A stretch of DNA of 64,000 bases, from assembly GCA_018821985.1 (NCBI GenBank), contig JAHJKP010000007.1, forward strand, positions 1-64,000, given 5' to 3'. This DNA comes from Pseudomonadota bacterium. GTDB lineage: Bacteria; Desulfobacterota; Desulfobulbia; Desulfobulbales; Desulfocapsaceae. The notes under the pieces are model-generated. The model was not told the DNA's origin and did not search any database. It saw only the letters and a program-made list of their open reading frames with translations. Shown piece after piece: positions 16,040-24,924 of the stretch. The first letter of the stretch is position 1, and the number at the start of each line of letters is the position of its first letter. A program made the position numbers and the translations under genes.

Positions 16040-17530
16040 TCATTCTGCTACTCCCAAATCATCTGCTATCTCTTGAAATTGCTCCAAGGCGGCTCGGAGA
16101 TCTTCGATAATTTCAGCGGCGATGATGCCGGGTTCGGGCAGGTTGTCAGAATCTTCCAGGGATTCATCCTTGAGCCAGAAGATATCGAGGCTGGCCTTGT
16201 CGCGGTTGATGATTTCGTCATAGTTATAGACCCGCCAGCGCCCAGCCTGATTATCTTCAGACCAGGTGGGGTTGCGATCCTGACGATTGGCAGGGTTGTA
16301 ACATTCGACAAACTCGTCCAGGTCGTCCCGTTTTAAAGGATTGGTTTTGAGGGTGAAGTGGATGTTGGTGCGGAGATCGTATATCCAAAGTTTTCTGGTC
16401 CACGGGGTTTCCGAGGCCGGTTTTTTGTCGAAGAAGAGAACGTTGGCCTTGACCCCCTGGGCATAAAACAACCCGGTCGGCAGACGCAGCAGGGTGTGGA
16501 CATCACAATCATGCAGAAGCTTGCGGCGTACGGTCTCACCGGCCCCGCCTTCAAACAGCACATTATCCGGCACCACGATCCCGCAGCGGCCGTGCTGTTT
16601 GAGTAGGGTTTTTACGTGCTGGAGGAAGTTAAGTTGTTTGTTGGAGGTGGTGGCCCAGAAGTCCTCCCGCTCGACAATATCCGTCTCCTTGGAAGCCTTG
16701 CCGTCTTCGCCGACAATGGTGGTGCTGCTCTTCTTACCGAAAGGGGGATTAGTCAGGACAATATCGAAACGGTCGCCTGGATCGGCAGCCAAGGCATCGC
16801 TCACTGTCAATGGAAGTTTACCGTCGTCGTTATTGCCGATGCCGTGCAGCATAAGGTTCATGGCACAAAGGCGGGCTGTACTCTGGACCAGCTCCCAGCC
16901 GGAAAAGGTGACGTCCTTGAGGGCGTGCTTCTCCTCCTTAGTCATATTAGGGTTGTTGGCGATGATATTGTCATGGGCTGCCAGCAAAAAACCGCCGGTT
17001 CCACAGGCAGGATCGCAGATTTTCTCGCCAGGTTTCGGTTGGATGACATCGATCATGGCCCGGATCAGGGGGCGCGGAGTGAAATACTGACCGGCCCCGG
17101 ATTTAGTATCCTGAGCGTTCTTTTCCAACAAGCCCTCGTAGGCATCGCCTTTGACATCGGCGCTCATCACCGACCAGTTTTCCTTGCCGATCAGATCGAC
17201 CAGCAGGCGGCGCAGTTTGGCCGGGTCCTGAAACTTATTCTGCGATTTATTGAAGATCAGGCCGAGCAGGCCTTTTTCCTTACCCAATTGATCCAGGAGA
17301 TGACGGTAATGATCAAAAAGCTCATCGCCATCTTTCTTGATCAAGCTGGGCCAGTCGTACCCTGCCGGCACCGCACTTGGCTTGTTGTAAGGGGCCTTAG
17401 TCCGCTCATCCGACATCTTGAGAAATAGTAGATACGTCAACTGCTCGACGTAATCGCCATAACTCATCCCGTCGTCGCGCAAGACGTTACAGTAATTCCA
17501 TAGTTTTTGTACGATATTCACTGAGGTCAT
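16040..17530 (-). CDS. hsdM: Type I restriction-modification methyltransferase subunit
   Basis: 496 residues of HsdM. An N-terminal helical domain with LTYLLFLKMSDE precedes the SAM motif CDPACGTGGFLLAA and the catalytic NPPFG motif. TPRPLIRAMIDVI is the usual signature before the SAM site. It forms the M2S1 methylase with HsdS and, with HsdR, the restriction complex. The C-terminal part (LKDESLEDSDNLPEPGII) contacts HsdS. The gene is separated from hsdS by an OLD-type ATPase gene, unlike the usual M-S adjacency. It begins 10 bases after the OLD stop. Confidence 0.95.
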   Translation of the reverse strand: MTSVNIVQKLWNYCNVLRDDGMSYGDYVEQLTYLLFLKMSDERTKAPYNKPSAVPAGYDWPSLIKKDGDELFDHYRHLLDQLGKEKGLLGLIFNKSQNKFQDPAKLRRLLVDLIGKENWSVMSADVKGDAYEGLLEKNAQDTKSGAGQYFTPRPLIRAMIDVIQPKPGEKICDPACGTGGFLLAAHDNIIANNPNMTKEEKHALKDVTFSGWELVQSTARLCAMNLMLHGIGNNDDGKLPLTVSDALAADPGDRFDIVLTNPPFGKKSSTTIVGEDGKASKETDIVEREDFWATTSNKQLNFLQHVKTLLKQHGRCGIVVPDNVLFEGGAGETVRRKLLHDCDVHTLLRLPTGLFYAQGVKANVLFFDKKPASETPWTRKLWIYDLRTNIHFTLKTNPLKRDDLDEFVECYNPANRQDRNPTWSEDNQAGRWRVYNYDEIINRDKASLDIFWLKDESLEDSDNLPEPGIIAAEIIEDLRAALEQFQEIADDLGVAE

Positions 17531-17540
17531 AGAAATTGGT

Positions 17541-19496
17541 TTAACTCAAAAATGAATTTAATGTTTCAAAAACCTTCTCAACACCATCTAAGGTTTGCGT
17601 GACTACAGCGTCATCTCCGTCCAACAACTCCGGATGCCTCAGAAGCCAATTTGCAGGTGAAAAATGATCAAACTCTGGAACGTTAGGAGGCATAGTTTTA
17701 AATAATGTTTCTGCCTGCTTCACGATCCGCTCTGTTTTTGGAACAGATTGTTCTAACATCTTGGTATCTATCTTATTAGCTTTAAGAAGTGAGAACGCCT
17801 CATTGATCAAAACGCAAAACAATTCGGGATGTAACAGGTCTTCTATGTCGCTTTCACTTTTACCTGTAAAGTCGGCAACAGTGAGAACTTGCTCTGTTTT
17901 GAGTATTTCACTCTCCCTGAGTCTTTGAATTTTTGCCTTATCACCATGGGCGAAATCACTAAGAACAGCGATATTCAGTTTGTTCCCACCAAACAAGGAT
18001 GCAAAGGACCAAATTTTATCAATCCCACCAGTCGGACAAATAACCCAACGTGGGTCAAGAGATTGTCTTTTCCTATCTTTCAAAGCCTGCGATAACACTT
18101 GCAGATAAAGTATGTCAGAAGGTCCTTCAACTAGTAATGTGTTTTGTCCAATAAACAATGATTGCGTGATCTCATAGCCCAGATGACCTTGGAGTGGGAA
18201 CAGAGTATCTTTATCAACTGATAAAATATCGGAAGAAACTTTTGTCCCAAAGACTGCAGGCTTTCCTTTCTCATCTCTTTTAATGACATCTTCAACTACA
18301 CGAACATCAGCTAGCTGCTCTGCTGGTACCATAAAAGGTGAATGAGTCGTATATATTACCTGATAATCTGGCAGCAACCTTTCTTGAATATAACGGAGCA
18401 AATCAGATTGTGCTTTCCCATGCAATGTCAGGCCAGGTTCATCTAACAAAATAATTGCGTTGCCAGTGGTTTTCTTCAACTGTTTAAATTGTGCCAAAAA
18501 GGAGAAAAACCAAACAAAACCAGCACTCCACTCGGAAAGGGGGATTGACGCACGATGATATTGATTATAGATGCGAATTTTTGCTATTGTCCCAGAATTG
18601 AAAGGGGCTGGATCTTCAGGTTTGCCTTCACCTAATTCTATTTGAACCTGGAGAGCTTCGTTTTGACTCCAAAACTCAAATATCTCATCCGTGATATCGT
18701 TGGAAGCTCCTTCACATTGGGCTTTTAGCTCTTCATATTTCCCGGCCTCTTGTAGTTCTTCAACTGAAGTACCAGCATATTCGAGAAAATCTAGAAAAAT
18801 TTTATCACCAATATTGACCGTATTTTGTGCTTTGTATTTCGTTAGTTTTGCAATAGATATCTCTCCAGACATCCTATCAAAGTGTGAAGTATAGAAAAAT
18901 TTTGGCAACCGGCTACTCAATAGATCAATTGCCTTTAAATCAGCTCTGTTTTCCCTAAAAGTTTTTATTTCATTAATTATTAATTGTTGTTTTTCTGTTA
19001 TCTGTGATTTTTCTAATACATTTCCAACGTTATTGGTTTTTCCAGCACTTTTGATAGCGGCCTTTTCAGCCGCATTCAGTTTGTATTTTGAGGCTAAATT
19101 TTCTAAAACTTTTTGTTCATTAATTTTAATTTCCCAGTATGGATTCTTACAACCAATCCCAGTCCATATTTCAAAGATAGTAGATAAAATCACGCCGGCA
19201 CCGAGTTCCTTTTCAACAAGGGCAACTTCATAATCTTCCAGCTCCCACCAAGTTCTAACAACTTCTGATTCCCCACTTGGATGGCGTTCATTAAACCGAG
19301 CTAAATATCGTCGAGGATAGTCTCGACTCCGGTCGTACTCGAAAGGACTAAATGATCTCAGGCCTTGGAGAGCATGTAAAATTGCAGTTTTCCCTGCCTC
19401 ATTTTTCCCGACTAAACATGTAAGGTTGGATATTGCAAATTCATTGCTATCTTCAATTGAACGGAAGTTTTTAATCCTTACTTTTGTAAGTTTCAT
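17541..19496 (-). CDS. OLD-family AAA ATPase with TOPRIM nuclease, embedded in the hsd operon
   Basis: 651 residues. The SMC-like N-terminus KVRIKNFRSIED is followed by Walker A GKNEAGKT (30-37). The signature and Walker B IILLDEPGLTLHG come about 300 residues later, with a split ABC-type ATPase between. The C-terminal TOPRIM domain shows LLVEGPSDILYLQ and a later VLSDFAHGD. OLD proteins nick or degrade DNA, and relatives act in Gabija and as RloA-type accessories of Type I loci. It lies between hsdS and hsdM in the same transcript (30 and 10 base spacings), so it probably adds a second antiviral activity to the restriction system. Confidence 0.88.
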   Translation of the reverse strand: MKLTKVRIKNFRSIEDSNEFAISNLTCLVGKNEAGKTAILHALQGLRSFSPFEYDRSRDYPRRYLARFNERHPSGESEVVRTWWELEDYEVALVEKELGAGVILSTIFEIWTGIGCKNPYWEIKINEQKVLENLASKYKLNAAEKAAIKSAGKTNNVGNVLEKSQITEKQQLIINEIKTFRENRADLKAIDLLSSRLPKFFYTSHFDRMSGEISIAKLTKYKAQNTVNIGDKIFLDFLEYAGTSVEELQEAGKYEELKAQCEGASNDITDEIFEFWSQNEALQVQIELGEGKPEDPAPFNSGTIAKIRIYNQYHRASIPLSEWSAGFVWFFSFLAQFKQLKKTTGNAIILLDEPGLTLHGKAQSDLLRYIQERLLPDYQVIYTTHSPFMVPAEQLADVRVVEDVIKRDEKGKPAVFGTKVSSDILSVDKDTLFPLQGHLGYEITQSLFIGQNTLLVEGPSDILYLQVLSQALKDRKRQSLDPRWVICPTGGIDKIWSFASLFGGNKLNIAVLSDFAHGDKAKIQRLRESEILKTEQVLTVADFTGKSESDIEDLLHPELFCVLINEAFSLLKANKIDTKMLEQSVPKTERIVKQAETLFKTMPPNVPEFDHFSPANWLLRHPELLDGDDAVVTQTLDGVEKVFETLNSFLS

Positions 19497-19526
19497 AATT
19501 TCTCCTAATTTATATTTAGTGAAATT

Positions 19527-20981
19527 TCATAGAACACCAGAAAATGCCTTGCTTAAAATCGCCTGGCGGAGGCGTTCAGCGCGGTGCAAATTAGTATCAA
19601 GCAAACCATCAATGACTGATACGACGGAAAGCCTTCTGTCAACCTCGTTTAAAATTACTGCCTGCTCTTCTTTAGAGCAAACTGGTACTATCAACGACTG
19701 CAATTCCCCAGAGTTTATGTTGTTGACGCCGCTTGTTGATTTGGCCTTAAACTCTATTTGTTTGCGAAGTAACAAAGATGAAAAGCAATTGACTAAATAT
19801 TCACTAAATAAAACTTCCTTTATTGGCCTCAGCCTTATCAAATAACCGGCGTATAGATATTTCTCGTCCTGCTTTTTTATCAAAGCACATTTACCTACGA
19901 GAGAGACACTACCATTAGAACGAATTGTCAGGATATCACCTTCTGCCAAGTCGTATATCTGGCATTCTTTCTCGTCAAATTCAGCAAATTTAAGGTCGCG
20001 AGAGTCAATAAATCCATTAACAACATTAGGTATTCTTAAAACTCCGACACCTTTTGTTCCATAATCGCATTTCTTCGAGGTGCCATACTTGGGCTCATTT
20101 ATTAATTCTCCCAGCCTAATGTATACCCAACTAGACGGCAAATCGGGAAGTTGACCAACCTCCCCCATTGAAATTTTGGTTACTACCCCATATTTCTTCT
20201 TCCAATTATCATCCTTCGGGAGTTTGCCTTTGGCTTTCATCTTGGCGAGTTCGGCTTCTTGCCATTTTTGGCGGCGTTTGGCGAGGATGCGTTCGAGGAG
20301 TTTGGAGGCTGGTTCTACATCGGGATGTTGTTTGCGCCATTCTTCGGTGAGTTTGCCCTCGATGGCGGCTTTGAGAACAGCGGCTTTGTAGCGTTTAAGG
20401 TTGGCCTTGACGCGCTTGAGGTTGGCAACGGCTTCATCAAGCCGGGAAAATTGTTTTTCGATTTCCGCAACGATGCGTTTTTGTTGCTCAAGAGGGGCAA
20501 CTCTAATCGGGGTTTGACCGAGAGTTTTTAAATAAACCCCTTTTTGGGCAGTACCTCGGGCATTCTTGATAAAATGCCTTTGAATAAAGGGGGCCTGAAG
20601 TTGATACATCAAATACTTTGGAAGTACCCCATTAGGCGTTAAGACAGCAACGCTACGTTGAAGGGCGAAATCTTTTAGACCTGTCGGAACTACAGCCGAA
20701 CGACCGATAGTGCCGACTATCGTAAGAAGAACATCACCGGGCTCGATACGAGTTCGCGCATGCTCTTTTTCAAAATCGTCTTCAGAGATGAAACGGAAAT
20801 TATCGAATACTATTTGGTTGTTCTCTATATTGCGAGCGCTCAACATGGGAAACCCACTTTCTTTTTTACTTGGTGGATTGTGTGAACCGTCTACCAGTTT
20901 TGAGACAACTTCTTTGAGGACAAGGCTTTCCCATTTTTCTGGTAAAGGTCCCAACTTTTCGTAATCCTTAATATTGGTCAC
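19527..20981 (-). CDS. hsdS: Type I restriction-modification specificity subunit
   Basis: 484 residues with two target-recognition domains (about 15-165 and 265-420) split by a central coiled coil containing EQQKRIVAEIEKQFSRLDEA and KRYKAAVLKAAIEGKL. It ends with a second short coil RLRQAILSKAFSGVL. This is the standard HsdS layout and sets the bipartite DNA target. The GTG start at 20981 overlaps the stop of an hsdR-like tail fragment (GTGA), showing that hsdS once followed hsdR directly. Confidence 0.94.
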   Translation of the reverse strand: MTNIKDYEKLGPLPEKWESLVLKEVVSKLVDGSHNPPSKKESGFPMLSARNIENNQIVFDNFRFISEDDFEKEHARTRIEPGDVLLTIVGTIGRSAVVPTGLKDFALQRSVAVLTPNGVLPKYLMYQLQAPFIQRHFIKNARGTAQKGVYLKTLGQTPIRVAPLEQQKRIVAEIEKQFSRLDEAVANLKRVKANLKRYKAAVLKAAIEGKLTEEWRKQHPDVEPASKLLERILAKRRQKWQEAELAKMKAKGKLPKDDNWKKKYGVVTKISMGEVGQLPDLPSSWVYIRLGELINEPKYGTSKKCDYGTKGVGVLRIPNVVNGFIDSRDLKFAEFDEKECQIYDLAEGDILTIRSNGSVSLVGKCALIKKQDEKYLYAGYLIRLRPIKEVLFSEYLVNCFSSLLLRKQIEFKAKSTSGVNNINSGELQSLIVPVCSKEEQAVILNEVDRRLSVVSVIDGLLDTNLHRAERLRQAILSKAFSGVL

Positions 20982-21024
20982 GCCACCAAAGCCTCATTCA
21001 ATTCTTCAATCATCATACTTAACC
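20979..21024 (-). pseudogene. Leftover 3' end of a second hsdR copy
   Basis: On the minus strand, just before hsdS, the frame reads GLSMMIEELNEALVA and stops. The intact HsdR ends GLNVILEELNETLAA and stops. At DNA level the two share an identical 17-bp core (20993-21009 and 21607-21623). The small ORF and broken rhuM gene lie exactly between these repeats. Confidence 0.7.
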
Positions 21025-21474
21025 CCGATCTCCAGGCATAAAAAAACCCGCCAAAGTGTGCGTGCTAAATGGGCAAAGGCATGGCGGGTGTGTCACGCTC
21101 ACTGTAAAATAAGTCGGATAAACATTCAAGCCTCGCGCCCATTGCCGGAAGCGAGTGGCAATATGGCTCTTGATCCGGTAGCCCACCGAGATGATGGCGT
21201 CGAGACTGTAAAAAAATGTCTGGTATCTTTTGCCATCGGCGGCAGTTGTAAAGAATTTCTTTACAACTGAACTTTCTTCCAGCTCGCCCTCTTCAAAGAT
21301 ATTATTCAGGTGCTGACCAATGTTTTGCTTACTGGTCTGAAACAACTCGGCCATGTGCTTCTGTGTGAGCCAGACGGTTTCATCCTGAAGCTGCACTTCG
21401 ATTTTGGTCTGGCCGTCCTCTGCCTGATAGATCAGCATCTGAGAAGTTGTTTGCAGCCCTTTTTCATCGCTCAT
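21019..21474 (-). pseudogene. RhuM-family protein, truncated at the C-terminus
   Basis: Residues 1-113 have the RhuM start (WLTQKHMAELFQTSKQNIGQ, FFYSLDAIISVGYRI and FRQWA), typical of a family of about 330 residues that often sits inside Type I restriction operons. After FRQWAR the sequence changes to unrelated residues and stops at 151, so about half the protein, including the usual C-terminal domain, is gone. The lost part is replaced by a segment with an inverted repeat (see the 21042-21086 hairpin). Its ATG overlaps the stop of the small ORF upstream (ATGA). Probably non-functional. Confidence 0.75.
21042..21086 (-). terminator. Hairpin with T run inside the rhuM remnant
   Basis: On the minus strand, ACCCGCCA and TGGCGGGT pair around a loop of about 30 bases and are followed by a run of seven Ts. 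It resembles a terminator brought in by recombination. If active, it would lower hsdS, OLD and hsdM expression from the hsdR promoter. Confidence 0.45.
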
Positions 21475-21590
21475 GGCGTCACCTTCTTTTTGACCTGTCG
21501 AGCAATCCTCGGAAGTTGCTTTTTCCCAAACACATCAACCTTGCTGTCAACTGCATCACAGATAATTATTTCACCGTGTTCACTCTGCAT
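21471..21590 (-). CDS. 39-residue ORF between hsdR and the rhuM remnant
   Basis: Starts at ATG 21590, one base after the hsdR stop, and its TGA overlaps the rhuM ATG. The product MQSEHGEIIICDAVDSKVDV continues to a basic end (KKQLPRIARQVKKKV). No family recognised. The tight coupling on both sides argues that it is translated; it could equally be a remnant. Confidence 0.4.
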   Translation of the reverse strand: MQSEHGEIIICDAVDSKVDVFGKKQLPRIARQVKKKVTP

Positions 21591-21591
21591 C

Positions 21592-24390
21592 TTAAGCCGC
21601 CAATGTCTCATTCAATTCTTCAAGAATCACATTCAGCCCATCACCAAAAAGTTGATGCACCTTGCCCAGACCGCCTTGCTGAGAGAACGGCGCATAATCG
21701 AAATCATCCGTCTCAATACCAAGATTGGCGGCGATATGGTCACGGATCATCACGAGCCACTGGCGTTGTTCATCGGTAAACTTCTTGCCGGTTGCCTCCT
21801 GCCGGGAAAGCCAAGCCTTGAAGTTGACCTCGACCTTGTCCGGAAACGGCACCAGTTCATTCTCCTGATGCATGGCAAAACGAACCAGAGAAACCAGATC
21901 GGTCAGGATATGCGGACCATTGGCTCCCTTGACCCTGGCCTTCTCCAGGGCCGCATACCCATCCCAGAGAGTATCGACCCGGAAATGGTGCGGCGGCTTT
22001 TCGATCAGCCCGGCCAGCTCTTTGATATCCTCAAAACGAAGGCGACTCTTATAGGGTTTGCTGTAAAGAATCTGCAGGGCGGTAATCTCGTCGCGGTTAT
22101 CAGCCAGGAATTGCTCAAAGGATTGGACCATCGACTTGACCTTTTCCAGGGCCTCGGCGGAAAATTCGGCAGAGATCAGCTGATCTTCACTGATGTTGTC
22201 AATGACCTGCTCGTTCTTCTTCTTGACCTCGACCAGGAAGTTGCGGAGCTGGGGATTATGGAGCGGTCGGGTCGCCTCGACAATCAAGGAAACGGCGGCC
22301 TGTTTGATCTGCGCTTCGCTGGGTTCGGCCCCGCCATTATCCTGTTTGGCCTTGGCAATAGAGTTGTCGGGCTTGAGGGCAATGACCAGATCTGTAGTCA
22401 ACTGCTCCAGGGTCTTGCCGCCGGAAAGCTCGGTGACCTTTTGATCATCCCCCCTGGTAATCTGCCGACCGATCCGGGCCATCCGGGCGGCAAGGGACGA
22501 GATCACATCCGATTCGGTATTACCGAGGCTCACCGCCTGCAGGAGTTTTTCGAAACTAACCGTGGGCTTTCTCTCCATGGGCCGGGAGTCAGTCTTGTCC
22601 AGCTCGCAGACGCCGACGCAATCGACAATGACGAAATGGTCCTTGACCTTGGCATCCGGGGTTACCGACTGCAGATCGTTGCTGTTGATGATCCGCACAC
22701 CGCGGCCTTTCATCTGCTCGAAGAAGGAGCGGGATTTCACAGCCCGCATAAACATGACAATTTCCAGCGGTTTGATATCTGTACCGGTGGCGATCATATC
22801 GACGGTGACGGCAATACGCGGGTTGAAGCTGTTGCGGAATTCGGCGATGAGTTCTTCGGGTTTCTTGCCGGTGGTCTTATAGGTAATCTTCTGGGCGAAA
22901 TCATTCCCCTTACCGAACTCCTCGCGGATACACTTGACTATATCCTCGGCGTGGCTGTCGTCCTTGGCAAAGATCAGGGTCTTGGGGACATATTCCCGGC
23001 CGGGGAAAATCTCAGTCAGCACCTTGTCCCGGAAGGTCTGGATAATTTTGCGGATCTGGTCAACAGCCACCACGTTGCGGTCAAGCGTGTTGGGGTCGTA
23101 CTCGAAATCCTCTTCCAGTTTTTCCCAGCGGGTGGTGCGGGTCTCACGGTCCCGTTTATCGATATAGTAGCCGGACTCGACCTTGGAGCCTTGTTCGGTG
23201 ATTTTGGTCTTGATCCGGTAGACATCATAATTGACGTTGACGCCATCGGCCACGGCCCGCTCGTGATCGTATTCCATCACCAGGTTGCGGTTAAAGAAGC
23301 CGAAGGTCTGCTTGGACGGGGTGGCGGTGAGGCCGATCAGGTGGGCATCAAAATACTCCAACACCTGTCGCCAGAGGTTGTAGATGGAACGATGGCATTC
23401 ATCGGTGATGATGAAGTCAAAGGTGGAGATGTCAATATTGGGATTGTATTCCAGGGGCAGGACCTCCTTGAACAGGCTGTCCATGCCCTGGGGAGATTGG
23501 TCCTCGGCCTCTTCCGGCAGCTCTTGGCCACGGAGCATCGAATAGAGCCGCTGGATCGTCGAAATGCAGACCCGGGCCGTGGTATCGATGGTGTTTGAGG
23601 TGAGGCGCTGGACTATAAACTCCTCGCTGAACTTGTAATTGTTGTAAGGCGAAACGTATTGCTGGAACTCTTTCAAGGTCTGCTTGCCCAGGTTACCGCG
23701 ATCAACCAGGAAGAGGACGCGCTTGGCTCCGGCAAACTTGATGAGCCGGTAGATTATGCTGATGGCGGTGAAGGTCTTACCGCTGCCGGTGGCCATCTGG
23801 ATGAGCGAACGGGGGCAGTCTTTGGCCAGAGATTTTTCGAGATTATGAACCGCTTGAATCTGGGCGGGCCAGAAACCGTCTTCGATGAGTGCAGGCATGT
23901 GGTGAAGTCGGCCCCGGAGGGTGGTCGATTGGCTAAGATATTTGGGGCTGACCTCAGCGGCTTGGTTGATGGCCTTCTCTGCTTCCTCGAAGATGTAATC
24001 CGGTTTATGGAAGGCAAAGACCTGCCGGGATCGGGGTTCTGGATCGAGGTTGTTAGTGAAGCGGGTTTCGTCACCGGTGGATTCATAACAGAACGGCAGG
24101 GGGCGGCTCCAGGCTGGCAGTCCATCGGGCAATCCCTTGGCGTATCTGTCAGACTGGGTTTCAACCCCGGTCAGGGTCGTGCCGGTCTTTTTGGCTTCGA
24201 TAACACCTGCGGCCCGGCCATCCACATAGAGAAGATAATCGGCAAAACCATGCCCCTGCTTCAAAGGAAATTCACGGATTGCCACACCCTTACCTGCAAA
24301 GATGTTGGTGTCCTTGACATCCTGAACAAACCAACCGGCTTGGGTAAGCAGTTGATCTATTTTTTCGCGGGCGTGATTTTCACTAGTCAT
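21592..24390 (-). CDS. hsdR: Type I restriction endonuclease subunit
   Basis: 932 residues. The N-terminal nuclease has D51 and E65-x-K67 (GFADYLLYVDGRAAGVIEAKK split across 48-68). The motor domain has Walker A MATGSGKT and the DECH box IITDECHRS, followed by helicase motifs including DMIATGTDIKPLE and QMKGRGVR. It translocates and cleaves unmethylated DNA with HsdM and HsdS. The length and EcoEI-like domain order look intact. It is the first gene of the minus-strand operon hsdR, orf39, rhuM remnant, hsdS, OLD, hsdM. Confidence 0.95.
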   Translation of the reverse strand: MTSENHAREKIDQLLTQAGWFVQDVKDTNIFAGKGVAIREFPLKQGHGFADYLLYVDGRAAGVIEAKKTGTTLTGVETQSDRYAKGLPDGLPAWSRPLPFCYESTGDETRFTNNLDPEPRSRQVFAFHKPDYIFEEAEKAINQAAEVSPKYLSQSTTLRGRLHHMPALIEDGFWPAQIQAVHNLEKSLAKDCPRSLIQMATGSGKTFTAISIIYRLIKFAGAKRVLFLVDRGNLGKQTLKEFQQYVSPYNNYKFSEEFIVQRLTSNTIDTTARVCISTIQRLYSMLRGQELPEEAEDQSPQGMDSLFKEVLPLEYNPNIDISTFDFIITDECHRSIYNLWRQVLEYFDAHLIGLTATPSKQTFGFFNRNLVMEYDHERAVADGVNVNYDVYRIKTKITEQGSKVESGYYIDKRDRETRTTRWEKLEEDFEYDPNTLDRNVVAVDQIRKIIQTFRDKVLTEIFPGREYVPKTLIFAKDDSHAEDIVKCIREEFGKGNDFAQKITYKTTGKKPEELIAEFRNSFNPRIAVTVDMIATGTDIKPLEIVMFMRAVKSRSFFEQMKGRGVRIINSNDLQSVTPDAKVKDHFVIVDCVGVCELDKTDSRPMERKPTVSFEKLLQAVSLGNTESDVISSLAARMARIGRQITRGDDQKVTELSGGKTLEQLTTDLVIALKPDNSIAKAKQDNGGAEPSEAQIKQAAVSLIVEATRPLHNPQLRNFLVEVKKKNEQVIDNISEDQLISAEFSAEALEKVKSMVQSFEQFLADNRDEITALQILYSKPYKSRLRFEDIKELAGLIEKPPHHFRVDTLWDGYAALEKARVKGANGPHILTDLVSLVRFAMHQENELVPFPDKVEVNFKAWLSRQEATGKKFTDEQRQWLVMIRDHIAANLGIETDDFDYAPFSQQGGLGKVHQLFGDGLNVILEELNETLAA

Positions 24391-24470
24391 TTACCCTCTC
24401 ATTACAGTTACACAATTACGGAGTCACAATATTTAATCACTGACAACCAAATCAACATGCCTCTGAACTT

Positions 24471-24600
24471 ATGATTGAAACCAATCTACCCGAGAAACTC
24501 CTTTTAGCAAGCAATTCGTTAGACCCAAGTAATTTTAGCAACATCCTGAATTTAAGAACGAAATTCAAGTCTGAATTCTCTTACCTTGAACTACATAGTT
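24471..24600 (+). pseudogene. Possible 5' fragment of an unknown gene, cut at the umuC junction
   Basis: A plus-strand frame starts at ATG 24471 (MIETNLPEKLLLASNSLDPS) and reads into the antisense of the umuC stub near 24600, stopping at 24644. It may be the start of a gene truncated by the same event that truncated umuC. The frame is short and the product unrecognised. Confidence 0.25.
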
Positions 24601-24825
24601 TGATGAAAAGACATGAACATTGTGCCTGGCAATCAGATCATTGACCTTGAACAAAGGTGCGCCCATAGGAATGCCGAGTGCCTTTGCCTCATTTGATCGC
24701 CCAACGATGCAACCATCGTTGTTGGAGAGCACGACAACCGGCTTACCGTTCAGCTCTGGCCGGAACAGTCGCTCACATGAAGCGTTAAAAATATTACAAT
24801 CAACGAGGGCGAAGACTTTCTTCAT
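24565..24825 (-). pseudogene. umuC: Truncated umuC (DNA polymerase V catalytic subunit)
   Basis: The frame from ATG 24825 reads MKKVFALVDCNIFNASCERL, then PVVVLSNNDGCIVGRSNEAK and HVFSSNY. This is the N-terminal palm and fingers of Y-family polymerase UmuC with the catalytic Asp in LVDCN. Homology stops after SSNY near 24600, and an unrelated short tail leads to a stop, so only about 77 of some 420 residues remain. No umuD is seen. A non-functional recombination leftover. Confidence 0.85.
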
Positions 24826-24924
24826 CAAACAGGCTGAGTAAAATTGATGGATACGCTGATTGTTGCAGTAATCCATATCTGCTTCCCCACAGTGCCCGCA
24901 GTTCATACTAGGGGGGTGTGGACA

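Noticed and set aside
16616-17428. Long open frame antisense to hsdM
   Set aside because: Shadow frame; HsdM on the minus strand has all catalytic motifs.
21310-23598. 762-residue open frame antisense to hsdR
   Set aside because: A codon-usage shadow of hsdR, whose motifs are complete on the other strand. No domain and no ribosome site.
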